Numbered from the stretch's first letter, positions 1 to 9,060 are shown. The stretch is 40,686 nucleotides of DNA from Gammaproteobacteria bacterium (GCA_013002025.1 JABDKW010000012.1:1-40686); one strand, 5' to 3'. Program-made: numbers and translations. The notes: a model not told the origin generated them from the letters alone.

Positions 1-417
1 GTGTACGGCCCTTGGGGCAGACCGGATATGGCGCCCTTTCGGTTTGCGTCGCGAATGCTCAATGGTGAAAAAATACCTGTTTATAATCAAGGAGATATGA
101 TTAGAGATTTCACCTATATTGACGATATTAATGAGGGCGTGACGCGGGTGGCGCTGAGTACCGAGGGCGCCAATTATGCGATCTATAATATCGGCCGCGG
201 GGAACCGGTGCCGCTGATGGATTTCATCGACGTGTTGGCGCGCGAATTGGGCGTCGAACCACAACTCGATATGCTGCCAATGCAAGATGGCGATGTGCCG
301 CGCACTATGGCCGATACCACTGCCTTGCAGGCAGATTACGGTTATCGGCCGAAGGTATCTATTGAGCAGGGCGTGGCAGAATTTGCTGAGTGGTATCGGC
401 AGTATTACCAAGTTTAA
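1..417 (+). CDS. UDP-glucuronate 4-epimerase, C-terminal part (truncated by window edge)
   Basis: This is the last 138 residues of a nucleotide-sugar short-chain dehydrogenase. Family members are about 330-340 residues, so the N-terminal NAD-binding part lies upstream of the window. The opening motif YGPWGRPDMA and the later RDFTYIDDI are characteristic of the LspL/CapI-type UDP-glucuronate epimerases, which interconvert UDP-glucuronate and UDP-galacturonate. The GTG at position 1 is most likely an internal valine codon, not the start. It would supply uronic acid precursor to the polysaccharide locus that follows. The next gene is convergent, with about 45 bases between the two stop codons. 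RmlB-like dehydratases share the fold, but the GRPDMA segment favours the epimerase assignment. Confidence 0.85.
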   Translation: MYGPWGRPDMAPFRFASRMLNGEKIPVYNQGDMIRDFTYIDDINEGVTRVALSTEGANYAIYNIGRGEPVPLMDFIDVLARELGVEPQLDMLPMQDGDVPRTMADTTALQADYGYRPKVSIEQGVAEFAEWYRQYYQV

Positions 418-462
418 ATCGCAACAGGTATTTTCGCTGACCGGCCGAGAATAGTTTTCGAG

Positions 463-2370
463 CTACTGAATTTCGTAAATTTTGACATCACCGCCGTCCC
501 ACAGTTTCACAAACTTTGCTGGCCGAGCATTTAAGTGATCAATCAGCGCTTCCGGATAGTAAAAACGGATGTTCTTCAACTCGTATTCAGCCCAATGATC
601 TGATAGCGCGCCAATTTCACTGCGCGCGTTGGTGCGCTGGTTAACGATCAATAAGTGCTTCTGATAGTCGTCCAATGGGTTATCAGAATAGTCCTTGAAC
701 GAAAAGTGCTTGAATTTACTATTACGAAAAAATTTTCGGCGTTCACTTTTGTGATGGGTCATCGCCGCAACAAGGTAACCAGTGTAGGGGTCGGTAATTA
801 CAAGTTTGGAGTTGGGTAGCCCATTGAGGAAACCCAACATATCCTTCAAATGGACATAACTGTTCTCGGCCGGGACTTTAACAAGGCTCGGCATTCTGGA
901 GTAGTGAGCGCTGTTCCAGGTGTTTGCGATTGGCAGCAATAAGCCAATCAAGCCGACAATAACAATGGAAGACTCCATTTTTTTTATGCCCCAGCCCGCG
1001 GTTTTGAATTGATTGAAATAATGAACCATTAAATCGGCTGCGACAAAATGCACCGGAATAATAAAGCAGTATCGCCAAAGCGTAGTTGAGTTATAGAGTC
1101 GCAGGAAAAGATCAACAAAAAACGGGTTCAGCAGAATAAATATCGGGCTCAGCATGCCAGCTAATAGGAAGAGATTGTTGCGATATCGTTTTAGATTGAT
1201 AAAAAACAAAAAATAGACAAACAGGCCCCACAGCGTCAGCACCTGTATAAACTGGTTCTTGAGGTTAAGTGTTCTGATATCGGGGATCAGCCCCACGCCT
1301 TCGCCAAATTCCCACAACCGCCAGTGCGCATTGGGTGCAATGGGCAGGTTTAAGTGTGCGTAGGTATAGATCGCCACAAAGCTCGTGATTGAAATCGCGC
1401 TGATTAAAAGGCAGGCGTTTAAGCCCAACGGAGTTTCGATGCCTCTCTGAGACCACGTTGGAAGAAATTTTGCGAAGGAGCCGATTATGGCAATCAATGA
1501 AATGATGGCGATTATGAATGTGGCTTCCTGCACATGAATGGCCGCGGCTGCAATGGTCAGCAAAGGAATGAGAATTGCGGCTTGTGAGAAGCTCCGCCGA
1601 GTTGGTTTTTGAATACAAGTCAGAAAGCAAGACACCGCCGCAAAATAGATCACCATATTCAACATGGTTGGGGCCAGCGAATAATGTCTGACATAGGCGA
1701 ACACATTGATGCCCATATGGAGGGCGACGAAAAAAACTGCTGCTAGTGCGACAGCCCTGCTATTGTTCTGATACGCAAAAATGTAGGCGCTAAAGAAATA
1801 GACGGCGAGCAGAAACAAGGTTCGATTGGCAAAGTCTACGATCGCGATGACTGTGTCAATTGACGCGCCTGACAGGCTGGTGCTGATCGCCATGAGGTAA
1901 TAAAAAACACCGCCTTGCTGCTTTAGCAATTGCGGCCACCCCAGCGGCGCTCCAAGTGTGTTGTCGCGAATATTATGTAAGTGGGTTTGCAGGCGCTCCA
2001 GGTGGGCGTAAATATCCGACGGTATTTCGGTGTAACTGCCAGCAAAAAGCTGATAAAACAGGCTCAGAAAAATAATGCTGCTGACCGGGTTTGTATGCGG
2101 ATTTTTCTGCCACCATTCAGCCATACTGAAACCTTTGTCGGTCAGAATCGATATGGCGGAAAGAACGATTACCAAGCCATATAGCCAGAGGAATGTGCTG
2201 GCCGACATCGCATAATGGTTCAAAATGACGAATAGTAGGCTGAATAATGCGTAGGAAATGCCGAGGACGGATAAAAATTTATCCGCATCCATACGGCATT
2301 TGGTAGTGATCGCCAGCCCCGGCAGAATCAGTATAAAAACGTACAGCAGGGTAAAGCTAAGCGCCGTCAC
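463..2370 (-). CDS. Large polytopic membrane protein of the polysaccharide locus (GT-C-like or Wzy-like)
   Basis: This 635-residue protein has many hydrophobic segments from residue 1 to about 490, then a soluble C-terminal part of roughly 120 residues. I do not recognise a specific family. The first long non-membrane loop, around residues 110-135, contains an acidic-histidine stretch (SDIYAHLERL) of the kind seen in GT-C membrane glycosyltransferases that use lipid-linked sugar donors. A polysaccharide polymerase (Wzy) is the main alternative, since the window has no other obvious Wzy. The start is a GTG two bases after the stop of the initiating transferase upstream on the same strand, so the two genes are almost certainly cotranscribed and translationally coupled. 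Function beyond membrane glycan assembly cannot be read from the sequence. Confidence 0.75.
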   Translation of the reverse strand: MTALSFTLLYVFILILPGLAITTKCRMDADKFLSVLGISYALFSLLFVILNHYAMSASTFLWLYGLVIVLSAISILTDKGFSMAEWWQKNPHTNPVSSIIFLSLFYQLFAGSYTEIPSDIYAHLERLQTHLHNIRDNTLGAPLGWPQLLKQQGGVFYYLMAISTSLSGASIDTVIAIVDFANRTLFLLAVYFFSAYIFAYQNNSRAVALAAVFFVALHMGINVFAYVRHYSLAPTMLNMVIYFAAVSCFLTCIQKPTRRSFSQAAILIPLLTIAAAAIHVQEATFIIAIISLIAIIGSFAKFLPTWSQRGIETPLGLNACLLISAISITSFVAIYTYAHLNLPIAPNAHWRLWEFGEGVGLIPDIRTLNLKNQFIQVLTLWGLFVYFLFFINLKRYRNNLFLLAGMLSPIFILLNPFFVDLFLRLYNSTTLWRYCFIIPVHFVAADLMVHYFNQFKTAGWGIKKMESSIVIVGLIGLLLPIANTWNSAHYSRMPSLVKVPAENSYVHLKDMLGFLNGLPNSKLVITDPYTGYLVAAMTHHKSERRKFFRNSKFKHFSFKDYSDNPLDDYQKHLLIVNQRTNARSEIGALSDHWAEYELKNIRFYYPEALIDHLNARPAKFVKLWDGGDVKIYEIQ

Positions 2371-2372
2371 CG

Positions 2373-3698
2373 CTATCGTCCACTGCGTCGTAAGGTGACC
2401 AAGATAGTGCGCAGCAAGATGTTAAGATCGAGTATGGGCGAATAATTTTTTATGTAATATAGGTCGTACTGGAGTTTCTTCAACGCATCATAAGTCGAAG
2501 CACCATACGGGTACATTACTTGCGCCCAACCCGTCAATCCGGGTTTGATAACATGTCGGAGGTCGTAGTGCGGAATCAATTTTGACAGTTGCTCTGTGAA
2601 CTCAGGTCTTTCTGGCCGCGGACCTATCAAACTCATCTCGCCTTTAAGTATGTTCCAGCACTGGGGCAGTTCATCGATTCGTGTGTTCCTGAGAAATCTA
2701 CCTACAGGGAAAATCCGAGGATCTTTCTTAGAGGCCCATTGAGCCCCTTTTTCTTCCGCGCCACAAACCATTGTGCGCAATTTATATAGGGTAAATTGCT
2801 TGCCATTCAATCCGACACGAGTCTGTGAAAATATAGCGGGCCCTCGGGATGATAGTTTGATTGCCGCCATTGCCGTCACCACCAAGGGCGCACTGATTAA
2901 CAGGAGCACCGTTGCAATGAGGATGTCGTTGAAACGTTTGAATCTGATCGCTGCGGAGCTGTGCAGCATTGCGAAACCCTCCGAACGTACAAACCAATCA
3001 TCGTCGATCTCCTGCACCGGCACGATGTACAGATGCGTTTCAAAAAAATCAGATAATGAGTAAATTGGCACCCCTTTAACGCGAAGGTTTATTAATCGCA
3101 AATGCTCTTCACGCGTTGGGTTGAAGTCAGGGGCGATTACGACCGTTTCTAAGCTAGCGGCTTCCGCGGTAATCCGATCTGCTTTGATGATGTTGTTTGA
3201 AATACTGCTTAGATCGGTGGTAATTTCCTTGTCGAGTCGTTCGCTGTCTCTACTAAGAAAGAGAACGTGCGAGGAAGACTTTTTTCTTTGAAATGCTTGG
3301 TTAATTAGATATCGCAGCAGTACAGACATGCATGCGAATAGAAATATCGCGACTGGAAATACGCCACGCCCCAGTAATCCAGAAAAACGCTCGGGCCCCA
3401 GCGAATATATAAATACCAAGCATGGCACGCTCGACGCCACGATAATAAAAAACGTTTTCAGCGGCAGTTTCGGCGTACTGCGAATATTCTTACTACTGTA
3501 AGCGCCGCCAATGAACAGAGTTAGCACAATTATCATGTTCAGCCCGATATACTCGACGCCCCAATAATTCACATCTCCGCTGAGTCGAAGCCTCGTCGCT
3601 AACAAAAATCCAATTCCGATACAAAGCAAGTCGGTGACCAGTAGTAATAATTTCTGCGTCGGACCGACAAATTTCTCTAATTTTGTATCGGATCTCAT
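2373..3698 (-). CDS. Undecaprenyl-phosphate sugar-1-phosphate transferase (initiating, WcaJ/WbaP class)
   Basis: This 441-residue polyprenyl glycosylphosphotransferase should start the glycan by moving a sugar-1-phosphate from a UDP-sugar to undecaprenyl phosphate at the inner membrane. About four transmembrane helices lie between residues 16 and 130, followed by a Rossmann-like middle region and a re-entrant hydrophobic helix near 258-280. The bacterial sugar transferase catalytic domain occupies residues 253-441. It carries KLRTM (306-310), the catalytic Asp-Glu pair in IDELPQ (D342, E343), GPRPERPEF (359-367) and KPGLTGWAQV (385-394), all diagnostic of the family. It heads the minus-strand unit with the membrane protein downstream. 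The substrate (glucose, galactose or an N-acetyl sugar) is not visible. The start is an ATG without a clear ribosome binding site. Confidence 0.93.
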   Translation of the reverse strand: MRSDTKLEKFVGPTQKLLLLVTDLLCIGIGFLLATRLRLSGDVNYWGVEYIGLNMIIVLTLFIGGAYSSKNIRSTPKLPLKTFFIIVASSVPCLVFIYSLGPERFSGLLGRGVFPVAIFLFACMSVLLRYLINQAFQRKKSSSHVLFLSRDSERLDKEITTDLSSISNNIIKADRITAEAASLETVVIAPDFNPTREEHLRLINLRVKGVPIYSLSDFFETHLYIVPVQEIDDDWFVRSEGFAMLHSSAAIRFKRFNDILIATVLLLISAPLVVTAMAAIKLSSRGPAIFSQTRVGLNGKQFTLYKLRTMVCGAEEKGAQWASKKDPRIFPVGRFLRNTRIDELPQCWNILKGEMSLIGPRPERPEFTEQLSKLIPHYDLRHVIKPGLTGWAQVMYPYGASTYDALKKLQYDLYYIKNYSPILDLNILLRTILVTLRRSGR

Positions 3699-3858
3699 AG
3701 GAAACTTTTGAGGCGGATTAATTGTGATCGCATTATTTAAGAAAAATCAGTACTGACAAACGGGCTATGTGGAGTTTTGGAGTTTTAGAAAGTATGCACT
3801 TAAATCTTGTCGTAATACGTCAGCGATTCATTAGTTGATAGGATACAATTCAATCACA

Positions 3859-4431
3859 ATGATGCCGCTTGAGAATCCCTTTATTCATGAAAGTGCGATA
3901 GTCGACCCTGATGTCAGGATAGGCGACGGTAGTAAGGTTTGGCACTTTTCTCATATAATGAGTGGTGCCAGTATCGGCGTTGGTTGTGTGCTCGGTCAAA
4001 ACGTATTCATCGGTAGCCAAGTTCAGGTGGGAGATCGATGTAAAATTCAAAACAATGTCTCTGTAGTAACTGGCGTTACTTTAGCCAATGATGTTTTCTG
4101 TGGCCCCAGTGCTGTTTTTACCAACGTCTTAACTCCTCGCTGTGGGGTTTCGCGGTTGGATGAGTTTCTCCCGACCGTTGTTGAAGAAGGTGTAACTATT
4201 GGAGCTAATTCTACAATAGTTTGTGGTGTTACGCTGGGCCGCTACTGTTTTATAGGGGCAGGTTCAGTGGTTACTAAATCCGTGACTGCGCAAGCATTGG
4301 TGATTGGCAATCCCGCACATTATGCAGGCTGGATGTGCGTCTGCGGTGAGAGACTAGATGATGAATTACTATGCCACAGATGCGCGTCTCGTTATCGTTG
4401 CTCGGACAACTCCATTCAATTAATCAAATGA
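3859..4431 (+). CDS. WbpD-like sugar N-acetyltransferase (left-handed beta-helix) with Cys-rich tail
   Basis: The 190-residue product is a hexapeptide-repeat acyltransferase. Repeats such as IGDGSKVWHF, IGVGCVLGQNVFIG and VTIGANSTIVCG build the left-handed helix. The arrangement matches WbpD-type enzymes that acetylate UDP-2-acetamido-3-amino-uronate using acetyl-CoA. An upstream in-frame TTG at 3835 exists, but ATG at 3859 or 3862 gives the N-terminus normal for the family (PLENPFIHESA). The C-terminus has two Cys-x-Cys/Cys-x-x-Cys pairs (MCVCGERL and LCHRCASRY), a probable zinc-ribbon knuckle. The stop overlaps the start of the aminotransferase by four bases (ATGA), so the pair is coupled. 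This pairing supports a 2,3-diaminouronate pathway, although the WbpA/WbpB oxidation steps are not in the window. Confidence 0.9.
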   Translation: MMPLENPFIHESAIVDPDVRIGDGSKVWHFSHIMSGASIGVGCVLGQNVFIGSQVQVGDRCKIQNNVSVVTGVTLANDVFCGPSAVFTNVLTPRCGVSRLDEFLPTVVEEGVTIGANSTIVCGVTLGRYCFIGAGSVVTKSVTAQALVIGNPAHYAGWMCVCGERLDDELLCHRCASRYRCSDNSIQLIK

Positions 4432-5549
4432 CTATCCCCTTTATCGACCTGAAAACTCAATACGCTCGGCTTAAAACCGATATTGACGAACGTATCAGAA
4501 CAGTACTGGATCACGGTGCCTATATCATGGGCCCTGAGATTGAGGAACTGGAACGTCAACTAGCGGATTTCTGTGGGGCCAGGTATGCAATCAGCTGTTC
4601 CAGTGGTACTGACGCATTACTGCTAGCGTTGATGGCCGATGACATTGGCCCCGGAGATGCTGTATTTACAAGCTCTTTCACGTTTTTTGCTACCGCCGAA
4701 GTTATTTCTCTTTGCGGGGCAACTCCTGTGTTTGTTGATATTGACTCCCGCACGTTCAATCTGGATGCAGACGAACTAGAAACAACAATTGAGCGCGTGA
4801 CGAAAGCAGGAAATCTAGTGCCTCGTTGTGTAATGCCGGTCAATTTGTTTGGTTTACCACCCGACATGGATCGAATCACTGAAATCGCACGGGCACACAA
4901 AATGATGGTGCTGGAGGACACCGCGCAAGGTTTTGGCGGAGTCTATAAGGGGAGGGTTTCGGGATCTCTTGGAGATATTTCGGCCACTAGTTTTTTTCCA
5001 GCCAAACCACTGGGGTGCTATGGAGATGGCGGGGCCGTGTTCACCGATGATCAGCAGGTCGCGGAAAAGATCCGCTCAATACGTGTTCATGGTCAAGGTG
5101 CTGACAAATATGACAATGTAAGGATTGGTCTCAACGCGCGCATGGATTCCATTCAGGCGGCAATATTGATCGCCAAGCTACAGGTTTTCAGCGAAGAAAT
5201 TGAGCTACGCCAAGAGGCGGCGAGCCGCTACTCAAAAGCGCTTGCTGGTTTGGTGGAGACTCCTTATACACCGGAAGGATACACCAGTGTATGGGCGCAA
5301 TATTCAATTTTATCCGATCACAGAGACGCCATTCAAAAGGCGCTTGCTGATAATGGAATACCCTCAGTTATTTATTATCGCATTCCCTGCCATCTAGCCG
5401 GGGCATATAAAGAACTTGGATACCAAGAAGGGGACTTGCCGAAATCTGAGACTGCGGCCAAACGTATTCTCAGCTTGCCCATGCACCCGTATCTGGAGCC
5501 GGCGTTGGCGGAGCAGATCGCGCATATCGTGGCACGAACAGTTGCCTGA
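4428..5549 (+). CDS. WbpE-like DegT/DnrJ/EryC1 sugar aminotransferase
   Basis: This is a 373-residue PLP-dependent nucleotide-sugar aminotransferase, of the type that aminates C3 of a UDP-3-keto-GlcNAcA intermediate from glutamate. Visible features are the SSGTDALLLAL segment (58-68), FTSSFTFFATAE (80-91), EDTAQGFGG (163-171) and SATSFFPAKPLG (185-196), with K193 as the expected Schiff-base lysine. A longer reading from 4371 is possible, but the ATG at 4428 gives the family's usual start (IPFIDLKTQ) and a four-base ATGA overlap with the acetyltransferase, so it is preferred. Together the two genes form a WbpE-WbpD pair in reverse order. DegT enzymes also act at C4, so the C3 assignment rests on sequence resemblance and the neighbour. 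Confidence 0.92.
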   Translation: MTIPFIDLKTQYARLKTDIDERIRTVLDHGAYIMGPEIEELERQLADFCGARYAISCSSGTDALLLALMADDIGPGDAVFTSSFTFFATAEVISLCGATPVFVDIDSRTFNLDADELETTIERVTKAGNLVPRCVMPVNLFGLPPDMDRITEIARAHKMMVLEDTAQGFGGVYKGRVSGSLGDISATSFFPAKPLGCYGDGGAVFTDDQQVAEKIRSIRVHGQGADKYDNVRIGLNARMDSIQAAILIAKLQVFSEEIELRQEAASRYSKALAGLVETPYTPEGYTSVWAQYSILSDHRDAIQKALADNGIPSVIYYRIPCHLAGAYKELGYQEGDLPKSETAAKRILSLPMHPYLEPALAEQIAHIVARTVA

Positions 5550-5857
5550 ACACTCAGCAACCAAAGTGGCGCAACCTTTGCCGCTGCAATAGCATGACCC
5601 GCATTACAGAATCGGCGGACAGCCACAACTCACTTATTACTGTTCGTAGATTGATCTGTTGCCTAGTGATCTCGTGGCAATAATCCATAATCGTACTTAC
5701 CGCCGCAGTTTCACAGATCCCTATATCTTCATCATTGAGGTTGCTTCATAAATTGGAGCTCCCGATCGTCTTGTGCCAGCCACGATCGTTATTGGTGGAT
5801 AATCGCCTGTAACGCGTATATTTTGTTAAAAGGGAGACGCAACGCCCATTCGGCGGG
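5550..5857. other. 308-base convergent intergenic region
   Basis: This gap separates the convergent aminotransferase and ABC-like genes. No convincing ORF, RNA gene or repeat was seen. The only structure found is a seven-base inverted repeat, CGATCGT at 5763-5769 and ACGATCG at 5782-5788, with a 12-base loop and a short T-containing flank. It could be a weak transcription terminator, but the T-tract is poor and the assignment is uncertain. Confidence 0.4.
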
Positions 5858-7498
5858 TCAAATTAATTCCGCTGAAAGTGTATCGTCATTCGTTCCATGA
5901 GCGTCAACAGTAATCACGTAGTCAAACAATTCCTCGTCTTGTGGCTCAGCCTCTCGCGAATACACAACTAGCGGCTTGGAGAGCCTATCGAACGCGGCGT
6001 CGATGATTTTCGAAACCGTGTAAAATTGTTTCATTGAACAGCGAATGTAGCCGATCCGTGAGTCATAGTCCATACACATCAGATTCAGGAACATACGGGA
6101 GTCCGGAGCAAGTTGTTTCCAGTAACTTTTGCCGTCATATGCTGGGTTTTCAATGATGCGATTATTTTCCACGCTAAAGTTTAGCTGCTCTAGCAGAGAT
6201 TTGAAAAGAGGGTTGTCCGACTTATAGGTTCTCAAATAATAATCTAACGTGTCCGCCAAAGCGATAGCTTGGTGGGTGAGCTCACCCACTGAGGCATGTT
6301 TGCTCTCCGCGAGAGCAAACAGGTTAAGGTGACAATCTTTCAACTTCAATTGCTGGCTGAGCAAGTGAAGTTCACTCTTTCTAAAGCCGGGCGCTGATTT
6401 GACGAGCAACATCACCCCCGACTCGTCATTCTCAACGGGGCTTTCATCATCATTCTGAATGGATCTGGCAGCAGCAAATTTAGAATGCATCGTCTGGTAT
6501 CGCTTAACTATTGGATATAACCTGCTAAGCGCGGTAAATCGTGTCGCTAGTCCCAAAAATGCATCCGTTATTCGTAGTAGCCCAAGGGCTAGAATAGCCA
6601 GCACTCCAAGGCTGAGGGACTCATATTGATAAAGCAAGATGACGAACAGCAATACCGCGATTTGTAGCCCAAGCGACTTAACCAAGGCCAGCACATACTT
6701 AATGCGATCCGATGATAGTTTCCAGTAGTCGAAATTATCCAGCATATGATTCATTTCATCCAGATCATAGGCGGTCTCCGGCGGGCGGATGTTTGCGCGG
6801 CCCTCTAGCGCTGGCAGTGTGTCGCTCAAATCAACCGCTCTGACAATATCGGAGTAGACTTTTTTACGTTCCGGACCGAATACACCTTTGCCGCTGGAAG
6901 CGGTTGCACGGTTTACCTGAATCAGGAAAGGCAGCGTTAGAATCAACAACGTCAGCATCACAAGGATTACTCGTGGTTCCAGCGCAATCAGTGGTATCGA
7001 AAAAACGATCAGGATAGCCATTGGTCGCAGCATCTTCAATAACGCTTCCAGCGCCATAAAGGTTACATGGGCATCTGTTGCGAAGGAAGCATGAAACATC
7101 CGCAGTTCCGATTCTCCAAGCGTGAGCAATCGTGGGCGCGCTCCGACAAAGTTTTGGTAAAGCGTGTCTAAACTATCAAGATAAGCATGACGACACTGAT
7201 TGCGGATTAGTTTTGCCGCTTTAAACTCCAGCACGGCGGCTGCCGTTAGCATTACGATGTTAGTACCGATTATCATCGTTGCGGCCGTCCACCAGGATAT
7301 ATCACCTTGGAAGTAGTGCGATATCGGCATGGCGCTGAAATCTTGATTCGGTATGCTTTGCATTAAGATACCGAGCAGGACAATGGCCGTTATACCCAGC
7401 ACTCCCGCGGCCACCTCAAGCGCCAGCACTGTGAGCACGCGGCGTATACTGCTATGTTTTAGCGCCAGTGAACGATAGGTGGAGGCATAGTTGAGCAT
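5858..7498 (-). CDS. ABC-exporter-like membrane protein with degenerate nucleotide-binding domain
   Basis: This 546-residue protein has six predicted membrane helices (about 22-46, 70-92, 157-175, 177-195, 267-290, 294-315) in the layout of a type I ABC exporter. Residues 360-536 sit where the ATPase domain should be. Its end, PLVVYSREAEPQDEELFDYVITVDAHG (written in parts: PLVVYSRE at 509-516, FDYVITVDAHG at 525-535), resembles the H-loop region and the closing strand of a real ABC ATPase. However, no Walker A glycine-rich loop, LSGGQ signature or Walker B DE is visible; the place of Walker A is occupied by FALAESKHASVGEL (394-407). I infer loss of ATPase function or a repurposed domain. It starts six bases after the preceding glycosyltransferase stop, so the two are cotranscribed. 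The substrate is unknown. Confidence 0.75.
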   Translation of the reverse strand: MLNYASTYRSLALKHSSIRRVLTVLALEVAAGVLGITAIVLLGILMQSIPNQDFSAMPISHYFQGDISWWTAATMIIGTNIVMLTAAAVLEFKAAKLIRNQCRHAYLDSLDTLYQNFVGARPRLLTLGESELRMFHASFATDAHVTFMALEALLKMLRPMAILIVFSIPLIALEPRVILVMLTLLILTLPFLIQVNRATASSGKGVFGPERKKVYSDIVRAVDLSDTLPALEGRANIRPPETAYDLDEMNHMLDNFDYWKLSSDRIKYVLALVKSLGLQIAVLLFVILLYQYESLSLGVLAILALGLLRITDAFLGLATRFTALSRLYPIVKRYQTMHSKFAAARSIQNDDESPVENDESGVMLLVKSAPGFRKSELHLLSQQLKLKDCHLNLFALAESKHASVGELTHQAIALADTLDYYLRTYKSDNPLFKSLLEQLNFSVENNRIIENPAYDGKSYWKQLAPDSRMFLNLMCMDYDSRIGYIRCSMKQFYTVSKIIDAAFDRLSKPLVVYSREAEPQDEELFDYVITVDAHGTNDDTLSAELI

Positions 7499-7504
7499 GG
7501 AAGC

Positions 7505-8962
7505 TTAGTTTACTGCTTCTTTATAAACCTGTTCTAAAAATTTGAGAGTTTGTTCATGTCTGACTGTCGGCAGAAACCGTTTTGCAGAATGGCTTTCAAT
7601 AAACTCTTTGGCTCTGAGAATACAGTTGATTAGGCCATCGATATTGCCGCGCGGGTAATAGAAGCACCCATTTGATAATTCTGGCTCGCGGAAACAGATG
7701 TGATCAGTTAGCACACAAGGCGTACCACAGCTGAGTGCTTCAATCATGGTTGTAGGACCGTTCTCAGGTTCGCCACAGTGAATGAAAATATCAAGAGTCG
7801 AGTAGTAGTAATTCATCTCCTGGCGGGTTATCGGACCTACAAATTCGACCTGTTCCGATACCGAATTGATCAGCCCTTCCGGTGGTCGAGTTTGAACGCT
7901 TTCATTAACTTCCGGGCTGCCGATGACAACCGCGCAGTACTCCCCAGGATATCTGCTATCTAGTTGCTGCATGCAGAGCAGAAATTCTGCAATGCCCTTC
8001 TCAACCGACAATTGACTGGCCGCAAACATTAGCCTGATAGGTCTATTTGTAATGGGTTGATCGTTATTTTGCGGCGGGTGAAAATACTGAGGATGCACAC
8101 TTGGTGGCAATCGCCGGATTATGCCTGCATCGAAACCAAAGTCTGCGAGTAGATGTTGGTGGTAGGTGCTGATTGCCAATACACAACTAAGCTCCAGTTT
8201 CGAAAACTGCCGAAAGCTAAAACCGTTAGAAGGATGGCCATAAGCCATTAAATTGGGCCCGACGATAATTCGGGTAGCGGGATTTTTTGCTTTGAGTATT
8301 TCTATGATCTGATCTGAGACTGCGTTTGGCCTTATGATATGTAACACGTCTACCGCCTGCATCTTTTCTACATGCTCGATCAGCATTTGCCTGCATTTTT
8401 TCCAAACAACGCCATGCGCTGACCCCGTCCTGATTTGGCCGATTAGTGACATCCCTCTGCGAGCCGATCTTACTGCGGAACTAATTTTCTTGAATAATTT
8501 ACCAAACGATTGTCGGTAGGCCTTGCGCACCAGCCGACGAGTTACCCTAACCAACCGACGAGTTACCCTATATGGGCTTGTGATCAGTCGGAAGCTCAGC
8601 CAACCGGTTTTCATCGGCGGGTTTGAGAGTTGCTCTGGCGACCCTTTCCGTTGGGTGCTGGGTGACTCTGTAAATGTTGCAGTGGGGTCTGGTGATGCTA
8701 TGCCATTTCGGGTTAGGTTGGACGCGCCTGCGCTGACAGGTCGACGATAAGTTTCCGTGTAGCGCGCCAGGAATGGGATGCGCGCATACCAGACTCGAGG
8801 AGAATCAGCATTTTTGCCTCGCTCCGCCAGTATCTTATAGGTGAATCCGATTTCTTTTTGCTGATTGAGAAACTGAATCAAGTCATGCATCCGGGCATGT
8901 CTAGACTCACAGCTACCCGAATAAAACGGGAGGTAGATCGCAACTCTTATCGGCTGAGGCAT
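7505..8962 (-). CDS. GT4-family glycosyltransferase with basic insert
   Basis: This 485-residue retaining glycosyltransferase has a GT-B fold. The C-terminal donor-binding domain shows the family E-x7-E pattern in PENGPTTMIEALSCGTP, preceded by a VEFVGPITRQEMNYYYSTLD segment typical of GT4 enzymes. The N-terminus (RVAIYLPFYSGS) begins the acceptor domain. Between them, around residues 95-175, is an unusually basic, Ser/Arg-rich stretch that includes a duplicated RRLVRVT heptad encoded by a 21-base tandem repeat. It is longer than the usual 370-420 residues because of this insert. No membrane helix is apparent, so it is probably peripheral at the inner membrane, where the basic stretch could bind anionic lipid. 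Sugar specificity is not visible. Confidence 0.88.
   Translation of the reverse strand: MPQPIRVAIYLPFYSGSCESRHARMHDLIQFLNQQKEIGFTYKILAERGKNADSPRVWYARIPFLARYTETYRRPVSAGASNLTRNGIASPDPTATFTESPSTQRKGSPEQLSNPPMKTGWLSFRLITSPYRVTRRLVRVTRRLVRKAYRQSFGKLFKKISSAVRSARRGMSLIGQIRTGSAHGVVWKKCRQMLIEHVEKMQAVDVLHIIRPNAVSDQIIEILKAKNPATRIIVGPNLMAYGHPSNGFSFRQFSKLELSCVLAISTYHQHLLADFGFDAGIIRRLPPSVHPQYFHPPQNNDQPITNRPIRLMFAASQLSVEKGIAEFLLCMQQLDSRYPGEYCAVVIGSPEVNESVQTRPPEGLINSVSEQVEFVGPITRQEMNYYYSTLDIFIHCGEPENGPTTMIEALSCGTPCVLTDHICFREPELSNGCFYYPRGNIDGLINCILRAKEFIESHSAKRFLPTVRHEQTLKFLEQVYKEAVN
8529..8570. repeat. 21-base in-frame tandem duplication inside the GT4 gene
   Basis: Two adjacent 21-base units (8529-8549 and 8550-8570) differ at one base. 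They encode two copies of a seven-residue basic motif on the minus strand. The unit length is a multiple of three, so the reading frame is preserved; it is a simple duplication or slippage product. Confidence 0.9.
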
Positions 8963-9060
8963 CTTTAGCGCGCCTTTTCGCTAGCAGGTTTGGTTGGTGC
9001 AGAGAACTGTCAACACGAGGATGTTCCTCGCGTCTGGCCTGAGTCATGTCATCCAGTATT

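Noticed and set aside
2589-3063. Plus-strand ORFs opposite the initiating transferase
   Set aside because: They lie wholly within the conserved catalytic domain of the minus-strand gene and have no recognisable features.
3835-3858. TTG start for the WbpD-like gene
   Set aside because: It adds eight residues not typical of the family; ATG at 3859 or 3862 fits better.
5763-5788. Inverted repeat with CGATCG arms as a terminator or attachment site
   Set aside because: Arms are only seven bases, the T-tract is poor, and no integrase or partner copy was seen in the window; kept only as a note in the intergenic entry.
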